NCBI GenBank assembly: GCA_032622095.1
Contig: CP136065.1
Span: 212,022,151-212,086,150 of the forward strand
Length of the DNA: 64,000 nt
Source of the DNA: Siphonodentalium dalli
Lineage: Eukaryota; Mollusca; Scaphopoda; Gadilida; Siphonodentaliidae
Reading direction: 5' to 3'
The number at the start of each line of letters is the position of its first letter. The first letter of the stretch is position 1. Shown here piece by piece: positions 15,043-26,400 of the stretch. Below the pieces are notes generated by a model. The model worked only from the letters and a program-made list of their open reading frames with translations. It ran no database searches and had not been told where the DNA came from. Position numbers and translations under genes: made by a program.

Positions 15043-15288
15043 TGGATCCTTCTTGATTACCTGGAGAATCATGGGCTTGGAAGAATAAAAATTCCAATAC
15101 GTATAGGGGTATACACTAAACCCTGCCATTTATGGGACCATCTCCTTTTATACTCAACAGAATATGTGCAACAAATGAATGAATTTGAGCCATGGATTTA
15201 TGAAAAATACACTCATGTGCTCTTTGAACGATGCAAACAACATGATAATTATGATGAAAATGTCTTTTTTGACTCAAGTCATTTCTGA
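15043..15288 (+). CDS. Candidate terminal coding exon of an unrecognised gene
   Basis: A good 3' splice site (pyrimidine-rich tract then cttcatag, AG at 15041-15042) opens an 81-codon frame ending in TGA. The peptide begins WILLDYLENHGLGRIKIPIR and contains TKPCHLWDHLLLYSTEYV, FEPWIYEKYTHVLFERC and a polar end (DENVFFDSSHF). Its balanced, hydrophobic-patterned composition is unlike the repeat-derived frames around it, and no repeat family in this window matches it. I do not recognise the family and could not find convincing upstream exons between 4476 and 15042. A possible poly(A) signal (AATAAA) is near 16070. It could also be a decayed gene remnant. Confidence 0.35.
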   Translation, partial: WILLDYLENHGLGRIKIPIRIGVYTKPCHLWDHLLLYSTEYVQQMNEFEPWIYEKYTHVLFERCKQHDNYDENVFFDSSHF

Positions 15289-15723
15289 AGCATAGTTAAT
15301 ATGCAAATTTCCCAAACAATTTACCAAAGTAATGCAAGCGGAGGTAAAATAATGTTGAAAAAGGGTGATTTACCAGCCAATCTAACAACTACAGGTTCTC
15401 ATGGTAGTAATCTCTTTCAAAAACAGGTTCAGCCACACATGCATGCAACGTGCGTTACCATTGCCAACGGAGGTCACCCAACTCGCATGACCATTTCGCC
15501 TACATACACAAGGTCAAACCATTGAGTGTGCAGCATACAAAACTTATACCGAAGAGGAATAATCAAATCTTCTAATCGAATGAGCAATCAATGCTGCACA
15601 GGCAGAGCTAAGACTTAAGTTTGAATTAAGCCTATCGCTGGTTGCATTATGGCTGCTTGGCTCACCACCCGACTATTATTTACAAGTTTTGCTAGATGTT
15701 GGCGGATATCTATACACATTTAA

Positions 15724-15963
15724 CCCTTTGAGTGCCAGGTCCGATTTTTGTATCAACCCATATACCCTGTGCCAATGCATTCTCTTATATATGCGAGTCG
15801 ACCATAGGTCGCCTCGCATATATAAGAGAATGCATTGGCTTATTTTTTTAATTTTTTTTTTAATTTTTTTTTTTTTACAATTTTAATATATTTTATTATA
15901 TTCTTTAGCAGACTTATTGTGTAGGTTTAGGGCCGATAATATCGGCCCCTGGCACTCAAAGGG
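15724..15963. mobile_element. piggyBac-like MITE, CCCTTTGAGTGCCAG family, with one palindrome module
   Basis: TTAA at 15720-15723 and 15964-15967 bounds inverted ends CCCTTTGAGTGCCA. After CAACCCATAT the sequence switches to ACCCTGTGCCAATGCATTC and one hairpin (about 15774-15838). An inverted-orientation sister is at 54250-54481. Confidence 0.88.
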
Positions 15964-16199
15964 TTAAGTATGGCACAGTAAAATCATCTGACTTTTCCCG
16001 CTGTGTGCACTATAGCAATATCATAAAAGCTCAAGTTACATGCACATCTGGCTGACCGAATAATGAAGGAATAAAACAAACTCCCACACAACTTTGTGGT
16101 GAAGCTATTCTAAGGCATGTGCTTTGTTATGAGCTGAGGTATCGAAAATTCCCATGTAAGAGGCTGCGAGGCCAACTGTCCCCACAAAAAAGGTGGCTT

Positions 16200-16680
16200 T
16201 ATGTGTACCCATACCATAGTCTGGTACACATAATGTCAACGTCCGGTTTGACCACTCATCATCCGTCGTCTGTCTGTCCGAATGTAGATACTTTACGCAT
16301 AATGCGAAAAACTACCTGATCGGAAAAAAAATTTGTATATGGAATTCTCAGCCCAAAGTACAGATCGAGTTTGAATATGGGTTTGATCCTATTTTTTTAA
16401 TGGAGTTATGGCCCTTTTTCGACTTAGAATTCATGCATGCTGTCGTAACTCACACATTTTTTATCTGATTGGAACCAAATTTGGTATGTGAGTTTATCAG
16501 CCCAACATACAGATCGAGTTCGAATATGGATTTGATCTGATTAGTTATGGCCCTTTGACATAGCATTCATGCATGCTTCGATAAATCAACCATTTTTCAT
16601 ATGATAACCAAATTTGGAATGTGAGTTTCTCAACTCAAAATTGTTTAGCCATTACCGGTATATGTTAACCACACAGCGCC
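16200..16680. repeat. Dispersed repeat (GTACCCATACCATA family)
   Basis: Shared blocks include TGTACCCATACCATA, GTCTGTCCG, TCAGCCCAA and CAGATCGAGTTCGAATAT. They recur internally and at 18478-18860. Class unknown; no intact frame. Confidence 0.6.
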
Positions 16681-17012
16681 ATAAGGTGTAACCCATTCAT
16701 GAATCAATGGACTCTCCCATTCAGTTCTAAATGTATGAAATTGGAATAGTCGATTGTTCATTTGTAGGCATGTTCTCAGAATTTGAGCAGACAGAGAGAA
16801 CCCCATTTAGTAGCACAATTTTTATAAAGTTACACAGCCCTATAATTTGATGTGCTATTAATCTGATGCTCACAGCTCACTGTACTGCACAAATGAAATG
16901 ACTTGTTGTTTATAACATTTCCATAGTGTGTGGACATTGGGTGGCCTAGGGATTATCAACTCCCACATAGCTCTCTGGTTTCTGCTGTTTACAGACTTGT
17001 ATCTCTCCAATG

Positions 17013-18188
17013 CAGTGTTTGCGCTGGACAGAAAAAAACTTTAGCCAAAAGTTTAGCCAAATGAAAATTTTATTAGCCAAATGAAAAAAACTTTAGCCAA
17101 ATGTTTTTTGGCCAAATTAAAAAAAAACTTTGGCCAAATTAAATCATCGTTTTCTGGTCGGTTCACAATTAATGACTAAACCGTAAAATCTAACAGACAC
17201 AGGTAAAATACACAATAATTTAAATAATTTTGATGAACTAGAAGTATTTTTTATATATATCATTTATTAAAAATTTATTAATCTTTGTGTGAAAGAGTGA
17301 TTTTGGGGGGGGGGGGGGCCCGGGATTGTCCTTCTTAATGTCATTATTTTGTTTTTATATATCAATATCTTTTTTTAAATCATTAAAATATTTATCCTTG
17401 CGAAAATATCTAAGTGACATCTGGAAACTAATAACTTGATATTGTTACGCCATTATCAAATTACAATCTGTCATAAAAGCATGCATATTATTTTGACTGT
17501 ATCGCTATTGACGACAAATAGCCACAAAATATATGTTGTGATTCACATTTGGCTGATTAAGCTATTGTCTTACACTTGGTGCTCATAAACCTCGACCGTC
17601 ATAAATACAATGTCATCATAAACATGCATTGTGCAGGAGCGCCGTGAGTGACCAGACAGACAATGGGCTGAATGGGGGATTAGGGGATTAAATGTAAAAA
17701 TTAATAATGACCTTTTGCTGCTTCGTACAGAGTGACGTAATCTTTCTCCAGATTAAAACAGCCTGTTACGAACAAATTGCTTATATACCGGCGTCAATGC
17801 ACTTTACAAAACATTGCTTTCTTCACATTGTCATAATTCAACCACGGTCAGTTTAATGTCCATGCGTCTTTGAATGTCCGTCTTGTGAAAACTAAAGATG
17901 ATTGCATATCACTTTGTGATCGCTTGGTTGATAGAGTTGTCGATTGGGTTTCCCTTTGTACGATATTTCATAAGTACGAAAATAATGAAATACTTTCGTC
18001 ACCTAACTTCGTCTTGAATGTCGATCTATTGAGCGCTTTTATTAATTAGCTTTCTGGCCCCATGCTTTCTGTCTCCATTTGGGTTCAAAAAAAGTTTAGC
18101 CAAAAGTTTAGCCAAATGAAATTTGTATTAGCCAAATTCGAAAAATATTAGCCATTGGCTAATTTGGCTACCGACAGCGCGAACACTG
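17013..18188. mobile_element. hAT element, non-autonomous, 1176 bp, exact 8-bp duplication
   Basis: The ends CAGTGTTTGCGCT and AGCGCGAACACTG are flanked by CTCCAATG at 17005-17012 and 18189-18196. Both subterminal regions carry clustered TTAGCCAAA repeats (17040-17145, 18090-18165), which are candidate transposase-binding sites. The interior has a G run near 17308 and no transposase frame. Confidence 0.92.
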
Positions 18189-18477
18189 CTCCAATGATAG
18201 CCAATCAATGCAATATTCAAGTGACACCTGGTAGAGTCCCCTAATTTTATAGAGTTAAAATCGTTAACATTGGTCATCAATTTTATGCTTTTTTATATTT
18301 TTCATTTAATCATTCTCCTATTATATCTCCAAATTTCTTCTCCTTCACTTGTATCGATTTGTGAAGTTAAAAAAAGAACCCTTCTCAACATTCCTGATAC
18401 TTTAACAGAAATACTTTCATCTGATATATCTCATTTTATATTTGACCCTATTGAATGATTAATTTATTTAGATTTTT

Positions 18478-18860
18478 ACGTGTACCCATACCATATGGTA
18501 CACATAGTGTCGACGTCCGGATTGACCTTTTGTCGTTCGTCCATCTGCCTGTATGTCCGTAGACACTTTACACATGGTGCGATAACTCAAACATTTTTTA
18601 TTCGATCAAAACAAAATTTTGTATATGTGTTTCTCAGCCCAAAATACAGATCGAGTTCGAATATTGGTTTGATCAGAGTTTTTTTTGCATAATTAAGGCT
18701 TAGAATTCACGCATGCGGCAATAACTCCAAAAAAAATTATCTCATCGAATCCAAATTTGGAATGTGAGTTTCTCAGCCCAAAATACAAATAGAATTCGAA
18801 ATTTCGAATTTGAGTTTGATACACTTTTTTTTAACGGAGTTATGGCTTATGGATTTTAGC
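18478..18860. repeat. Second copy of the GTACCCATACCATA repeat
   Basis: Same order of blocks as 16200-16680, diverged. The gap between, 18197-18477, is AT-rich with no feature. Confidence 0.6.
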
Positions 18861-18939
18861 ATCCAAGCTGAAAATAGCTAATCACTATCGCCAAGGTATA
18901 GGTTAAACATCGCTTAGAAATGACAAAATTTGAATCTGG

Positions 18940-21160
18940 GAACAACCATTCAACAAAGTTTGCTTCCACCTGTCTATGTTGTTAACACACCTAGTTTTAT
19001 TTAATAACCCCCAAAATAATCGGTAAATTCTAAGTCAATGAAGTTATCATCCAGAAACCAATATAATCGGGATATTGTAAGACAGGTCAAGGGCAATAAC
19101 TTCAGTAGAAATAAGTGGACCAAACCTACAATCGAACTTGAACTTTATTGTCATGTAAGTAATCCATATACCAAATTTGAAAACAAACTGATAACTGAAA
19201 CTAAAGTTATCATCTGGAAACCAAAATAATCAGCAAATTTTAAATCGGCAGACTGAAACCACTCCAAACTTGAATTAAGTTTTTTTCGAGGGATAAACTG
19301 AACATAATGTTTAAATTCGGTAGAAAATGAATGTTGCTTCTAACCAGGAGAGGAAATTCAATGAATATCTCCAGTTTAATTTTCTGACAAGAATAGAATT
19401 AATAGGGATGTATAATAGTTATGTCTACCATATTTTAAGTTGCAGAAGAATATGGAATAGTATAGCATGATAGCGATATTTTCCACAAAACACATTCTGT
19501 GCAAGCCGAGCATTTGTTTATATACAGCACGTAAAGAGTGAATGATAGGCAAAACATGCAACACAGTGACAATTTTTAGGAGGGATTCATCAAAATCTTG
19601 CTTGGCGAGCGCTATACCACTATCTTGTAAACAACTGGGTGGCAATTATAACCAAATTTCATTAGTGGGGGTCTCCTGTGTGTTGAGTATTTTGCTAATC
19701 GCATACTCTTTATGTACTGTACTGTAACATAACATGGCTTTTGTTTACATAACACAGCATCCAAACTTGACAATAACATATTATTTACATGATATTTATG
19801 ATCATTAGAAGAACCGAGTCTGTATATTTTAATATTCTTTCTTTTTATGGCAGTATTAACAGATGTGACTAATTTAACACCGTGAAGGCCATCCATCCGT
19901 ATCTTTAATGGAAATACTCAACATCTAGATGCCAAAAATGCAATTGATGCAAAGCTTTGCACAAATTATGTGGTTTATTACGTCAGACACATCCTGAATT
20001 CATCTATAATGGTCATATTTAAGTGAGAGCTTTCTGATGAATGGCAACAAGCCATATTTCTGACTAAATCCTGAAAAATTACCCATAATTCTGATGTGGT
20101 TAAGGAGTCGATTATTTATGGCATTACTGTATATGATCGCGCATCCAAATTACACTCATAGAAACATTACAGCACATTAACTGTATCCCGATAGAATTGG
20201 TTTTGCAACCTTTGCGCTGGCTTATTTTAGTTAATAATAACATAATAGGATAATCGCTCCTTCGTAACAATTATATTTTAGTCCAATTGAATGTGAGTGG
20301 ACTTCATTATCATGTGCCGTCACGATTAAGATTTTGCACAGATCAAGACATATTATTTTGCCAGAAAAACTAAAATGGTACAGATTTAGTATGACACTGT
20401 ATTTGAATATTTTTTGGGGAAATATGTTGGGTTATGCCTCTTGTATCAAATTCACAAAACGATCATATCCATATTGATAGTTATATTCAACTACTAGTAT
20501 AATAGTTAAACTCGGGATGTGCCTGACCTGTTTATGTCTGGAATAAATTTGAAAATTTCTTGGAAGTCCTGAATATAATTTGTAATCACCCCATGAATTC
20601 AGTTCTTCAAAACATTAGAAAACAAGTGCACCGCTGGGCGGAGGTAACGCCCCCGACTGTACAATCAGAGAGGATTTTTCTTATTTTTGTGCAAATGCTT
20701 ATTAAATGGCACTTTGTAAAGTTATGTTATTCATGAGTAAACAATCCAAAATCAAGTTATCATCTGGAAACGAAAAAAAGTAGCCAAAAAAGGGGTGTAA
20801 CTCTGGAAAAAATGGGCACGAAACCACGGCTATTGGGAAATCTTGTCCCCCCGGCTGGTCTATTGGCATACCAAATATCAACTGAATTGAATTAGCGAAA
20901 CCAAAGTTATGAGTTGAAACGTTCGTACAGACAATTTTCTAAGTCCAAAAAGGGGCGTAACTCTGGAAAAAATGGGCGGACGAAACCGCAGTTATGGGGA
21001 AATCTTGTCCCCCCGGCTGGTCTATTAGCACACCAAAGATCAACTGAATTGAGTTAGCGAAACCAAAGTTATGAGTTGAAACGTTCGTACGGACAGAAGG
21101 ACGGACGGAGGGCTCCACTATATACCCCCAAATCTCCATTGGAGATCGGGGGCATAACAA
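18940..21160. repeat. Cluster of diverged dispersed repeats
   Basis: It includes a block with CAAGGGCAATAACTTCAG and AAGTTATCATCTGGAAACC (18940-19330). A tandem pair of about 160 bp shares AAATCTTGTCCCCCCGGCTG (20790-21090), ending ATTGGAGATCGGGGGCATAA. Such repeats are common in mollusc genomes. No gene is seen from 19330 to 19980. Confidence 0.5.
19980..20535. mobile_element. Second GTCAG-CACATCCTGAATT MITE, with a mariner-like half copy inside
   Basis: The ends are GTCAGACACATCCTGAATTC and CTCGGGATGTGCCTGACC. The left side is followed by a half CAGTAATGCCC MITE (about 20025-20130). Confidence 0.6.
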
Positions 21161-21599
21161 TAAGATAACTAAAACAAAGGTTATCATCTGGAAATCAAAA
21201 TAGTCTGCAAATTCGACAAGGACCATACCAGTAACTCGGGTAAAATTAGGCAGAATTCACCCATATTTAAACTCTACCTGTGCCCCTAACCAATAAGCTC
21301 TCAAACCAAATAGTGCCTAAATTCAGAAACTATCTGGGACGGATGCACGGACACCGGTGATTTCTCTAGTCCCCTGAATTTGTTTTTGGAGGACAATTAA
21401 GGACAAAGGTGCAATGAGTTTCACATTTTTAATAAAAGTCTTCCGACGTTAGATTTATATATAATGAGTAACAAATGAAGTTTTGATGAGACAAACATTA
21501 ACATATTAGGTACCGGTCCAATCAAGTCAATTAGACATCAATGGATATATTAAAGAGGGACTCTCTCTGCCTGGACAACATTGCTATTTTAATCACTTG

Positions 21600-21722
21600 G
21601 TCAAATGGACGGTCTTGCAGATGAAGATGGATATCTCTAAAATCAAGTGGTTATAATAACCACTTGATTTTTTTATTTTAGAGTTATCCATCTTCATCTG
21701 CAAGACCGTCCATTTGACCACA
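21600..21722. repeat. Long hairpin
   Basis: The arms contain GGTCAAATGGACGGTCTTGC and GCAAGACCGTCCATTTGACC, with a centre at TGGTTATAATAACCA. It is related to the repeat family at 24430-24880, 37005-37460, 37735-38192 and 38578-39030. From 21900 to 22600 no feature is recognised. Confidence 0.75.
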
Positions 21723-22699
21723 TGTTTCTGGCCCACAAACAATTGAAATAACAAACTTCAAAAATCAATATCTGATCACTCTGAGCTTTTAATGGATAGG
21801 TTCCTCGACTCGAATCAAATATTTTTTACCCCCGAAGCCAAAGAAATAGTAATTTGGAAGTGTCTGATCGGATTGAGTACCTTTAAAATAAATTTTTTTG
21901 TTGTTGTTTGAAGTGTTGTCCCGGAGGATGGACCCTATCCTCAAACCACGTGAATCTTATACACAGAAAACATTGCTAGAATCTCATCCCCACCCAACTT
22001 GACCCTAGATCCCATCCTCAAATTTTCTTAATTGGGTAATTTTTATGTGATTTTTTTTTATGCCATAAACTGCTAAAGCACACTGCAATAACTCATTTAG
22101 TTGCTCAAATTTGATAAAATGGGCAGTATAGGTACATGTATGACATAAAATAACTTACTAAAATAAAAGTGGCCTTAAATTGGATGGTAAATTGCTGGGA
22201 AAAAAGATAACGTTATACGGTTATAGCAATTTTGCATAATTCGAAGTGACATTTACTGGTTTGCAAGAGAAATAAAATTTCCATCAAATGGAGTCAGTGG
22301 AACCAGATCACAATTAGGTTATTGTTAGTTTCGTAATGATTTGACTAAAATTTAATCCAATTTGGTTTAATACAATTTTTTTCGGTTTAAAATCATATCA
22401 TCTAATTTGACATGATTTATCATCCTTTGAGATCTTACAGACCATCTTTTGATTTTCCAGCTTTGATGAATTGAGATTTCAATGAAGGTTGAATTTGGTC
22501 ATGTGAGTGCTGTCTGAACAATTTGGCAGGTGAATACGTCAGATATCACGTCTTATTCCTGGCTGAATATATGTTTGCAAATAAACTGCATAATATTGTA
22601 ATGTTGGCCTATTGTAAGAAATAAACCATGCACTAAACTAAAAAAGAAATAGCATCTATGTGAAGAAGTTTCTCTAGAAATTTGATAATAAAAAAAACT

Positions 22700-23132
22700 T
22701 TGCAGAGAAGATGAGGTCTAAGCAGAATGAGATCCCCAGAGGGTGACTTTTAGTGATGCTACTCCGCATAGCGCACTAGCATCACCAAATTCACCCTCTG
22801 GGGACCTCATTCTGCTATGGGAGACACAGACTCAGATTGAAGTTCCCTAAATGGTGAATATTGTGATGTACACCCATTTGGAACCTTGATTATGCAATGT
22901 GCCGTCTGCCAATTTGGGGATATAGAGAAACTAAACTAAAAAGGAAATAGAATCTATGTGAAGAAGTTTCTATAGAAATTGGATAATAAAGAAACTTTCC
23001 AGAGATGAGGCCTAAGCAGAATGAGGTCCCCAAAGGGTGAATTTAGTGATGCTAACCCGCTATGAGGGATATCATCACTAAATTCACCCTCTGGGGGACC
23101 TCATTCTGCAAATGACAGGCATGCTAAACTCA
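22700..23132. mobile_element. hAT-like MITE, left end decayed
   Basis: Two AGAATGAGGTCCCC hairpins and the right end CTAAACTCAGGCTTG (to 23132) are present. The interior shares GATTGAAGTTCCC with 8569-9008 and 54650-55102. Confidence 0.7.
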
Positions 23133-23181
23133 GGCTTGGACATGATATCCATGAACAGTTCCCATCCATTTAGGAGACGAT

Positions 23182-23187
23182 TTTATT
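23182..23187 (-). terminator. Possible MRE11 poly(A) signal
   Basis: The minus strand reads AATAAA 270 bp after the MRE11 stop codon. Position fits; no other evidence. Confidence 0.35.
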
Positions 23188-23456
23188 AAGTAATTAACAC
23201 AGTAACATATTACCCTAACCCTGCCGTAAACAACATAAATGTCGTCCCACCCGTTAAGCATATGGCAACATAAATGGATTTAAATTGCAGCAGTAGCATG
23301 TCATTAAGACACTATATTCATAGCTAATCAGTTAATTAATTATGAATAACCTTGGCATTTGAGTTTTCTAATTGAAAAATATTTGGTACAAATTAATGAA
23401 AGCTATTCATTCTTGAAGCAGTCCTACTATATTTATATCTCTTGATACCACAACAT

Positions 23457-26400
23457 TTAGCGTCTTCGCTTAACAGGAACAATCTCATCATCAGAGCTAC
23501 TGTCAAACAAGACACCTTTCTTCCTCGCGGGAGAAGGTTTCCTTTTTGCTGCAGGTGTTGTTTGTTTACGGTGGCTCGATGACTGAATATTGAATGGATC
23601 TTCGTCATCATCGGAAATATCCACCACGTCACTATCATCCGAGTCTCTGAAACAGTAAATGCAGACATGCTGAGATTGTAATCCATTTCAAAAATATAAG
23701 TGAAACGCAAAGTGAATTTCTCCTTTCTCAGGCCGGTTCGCATGGTCCTAAAACCCTGCATTTGCAACATTTTTATTCGCGTTTAATGTCCGAAAATATA
23801 ACCCTGTATGAATTAATTGCGGTATATTTTTATACAAACTTGCGTGGAACTGAGACTTGTCTTTACCCAATTCAAATTTCCGTTTCATTACTTCAGTTGG
23901 TAACCATGTTTTAAACACTTGATGTGTCAATGATACTTTATTGGGTGAATTTTGACGAAATAAATCACATGGAATCTAGCAAATAACCACGGGCAACTGA
24001 AATGTACAGTAATGCCCAAAGTAATATGCCTTGTTGCCATGTGAGCTTTCCGATGAATGGCAACAAGCCATATTTCCGACTAAATCCTGAAAAGTTACCC
24101 ATAATTCTGCTGTGGTTAAGGGGTCGATTACTTAGGGCATTACTGTAACCCAGAGAAATTGACACGGCCTAAAACACAAATATTATTCATTGCATATGCC
24201 TTCTACTATATGGATAAAAATACTGCAGGATCAAATTTGGCAAAGTTAAATAACTGGTGTCTTGAACATTATGTATGGCTTTAACCTCACACAGAGGTCA
24301 CACTTATTACAAAAACAACTTGCTAAACTCTACAATGATAATGCGACTAGCAAATATATTTTAATACACTTTTAATTAAAATGCAGAAAAAAATAACCTA
24401 TGAAAACAAGATTGTTTGTTTTATTAAAGACTCACAAATTCAAGGTACTCAATCTGATCAGATGGTCCCCATATCATCCAGATACAACATCAAAACATTT
24501 TTGCAAAATACACTTTAGTTATCTGAATCGATTAATTGCAACAAAATAATGCTAACCACTGTCAACTATGGTATCAAATTTCCCAAAACGTGTTATTTAT
24601 CAACATTTTATTCAACGAAATATCGCTGTATTATACCTTGAGTATCACGAAATTTGGTCATATTACCACTTGATTTTAGAGTTATCCATCTTTATCCGCA
24701 ATTTTGTCCGAGATTGTCAGTTTGACAACTCTTTTCTAGGCCACAAATAATTGTACATCTCGAGAAATAACAAACTTAAAAAAATCGATATCTTATCACT
24801 CTGAGCTTTGATGGATTGGTTCCTTGACTCGAATCAAATATTTTTAAATAGTAATTTGGGAGCGTTTATTCATATTATGCATCTTTAAGTCTCCTTATAA
24901 AGGATATAAAAAAAAAAATGAGTGAACTGAGTCATGAAACCGTGCAAAGGATTGATCCAGTGATCAGGACCAGCACCTTATTTTATTTTACATGTACCTT
25001 CCTCGTTTATTTGTGGATTTCTTTCCTCTCTGTGAAATCCTGCTGGATGTGAATGCATTCGTGATTGGGTTGTCCGCTACGACAGGCGCCTTACCCCTGC
25101 CACCACGTCCGCCTCTGCTACCTCGTCCACCTCTACCTCTCGCAGGCTTATCCTCGTCTGCCTTACCCCTGCTTGCACCACGTCCTCGACCTCGCTTACT
25201 CGGAGCAGGTGCATCGCCATCTCCCAGTTCATCATCCAGGTCCATATTACTCATGTTTTCGTCACTTTCATCATCAAACCCACGATCATCGGAAGGTCGT
25301 TTTGCTTTTGCTCTTTGCAATACTTCGTGAATCTCTCTATCGTCTTCTTTACTTTTCTGCCGATCTTCCTTGTATCGTGAGACATCAGCATCTATGTTGT
25401 CTTCATCAGTGTTTCTTTGCTTTAGATATTTCTGATATCATGAGAGTACATACATTAGTGTTATTATAATGCATGTATGTGTTATAAAAAATTGAATAAG
25501 TGGATACATGGCAATGTGCACCCGTTTCTGACAAATACTACCAAAAACAATGGACACCTGAGAAGCTCTGTGCTTCTGTTGGTCAGGTCACATTTTAACC
25601 CTTTCTATACTGAATGGATTCTCCCATTAGTTATAAAATTATACATTGGAATGGTCTATTATTCCTTTAGAGGGGTGTTCATGTAATAAGCAGACAACGG
25701 GCAGGAAAAAAACCCCAGATAATACTAGTACAAGAGCAGAATGATTCATATTTATTGGTGGGAAATGTTTAGATAATAAGTTAAAAAAAACGAAGTTTAT
25801 CTGAACATATCCTAAGGGAACTACTTGTTAATGAAAGGGTGAAATGGGATGTGATAATTATAGGCATAGGGAGCTATAACTAAATCAGGACAGATGCACA
25901 AAGATATAAATATCCCCCAAAATAACTGTTTTTGCTTGACTGAATTGAATTGAATTGAATATTTGTTTATTATAGTGACATTGTGTTATATATAAATGCG
26001 TATACACACAACAATAATCGGCAACAACACCCGGTCCATAGGGATTATAAGTCACTCTATTTCAAAATAAATATAATTATTAATTAATTGCGCGGCATCG
26101 TTATTAATGTCCGTCTTTCTCTAAATGCACGATACAGGAATTTAGCAGTTTGACGCGGAAAGTTATCAAATAAATGTTTGGCCATACAAGTAAGAGAGTT
26201 CACACCGTTGATGTGGAAATTGGCACTACGGAATAAGTCCGTCCGGAAATTGTCTGGAAATTATCATATGCGTTGCACTGAAGTAAAAGATGGAGTTTGT
26301 CCTCCACAGACTTTGATTGACAGAACACACATATTCGGTCGACCAAGTCTTCATTTTGCCATCGACCGGTCTCTACACGTATCAGATTGAATTAAGCAGT

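Noticed and set aside
24992-25330. 112-residue plus-strand proline/leucine-rich frame
   Set aside because: It is the antisense shadow of the MRE11 Arg-Gly-rich exon.
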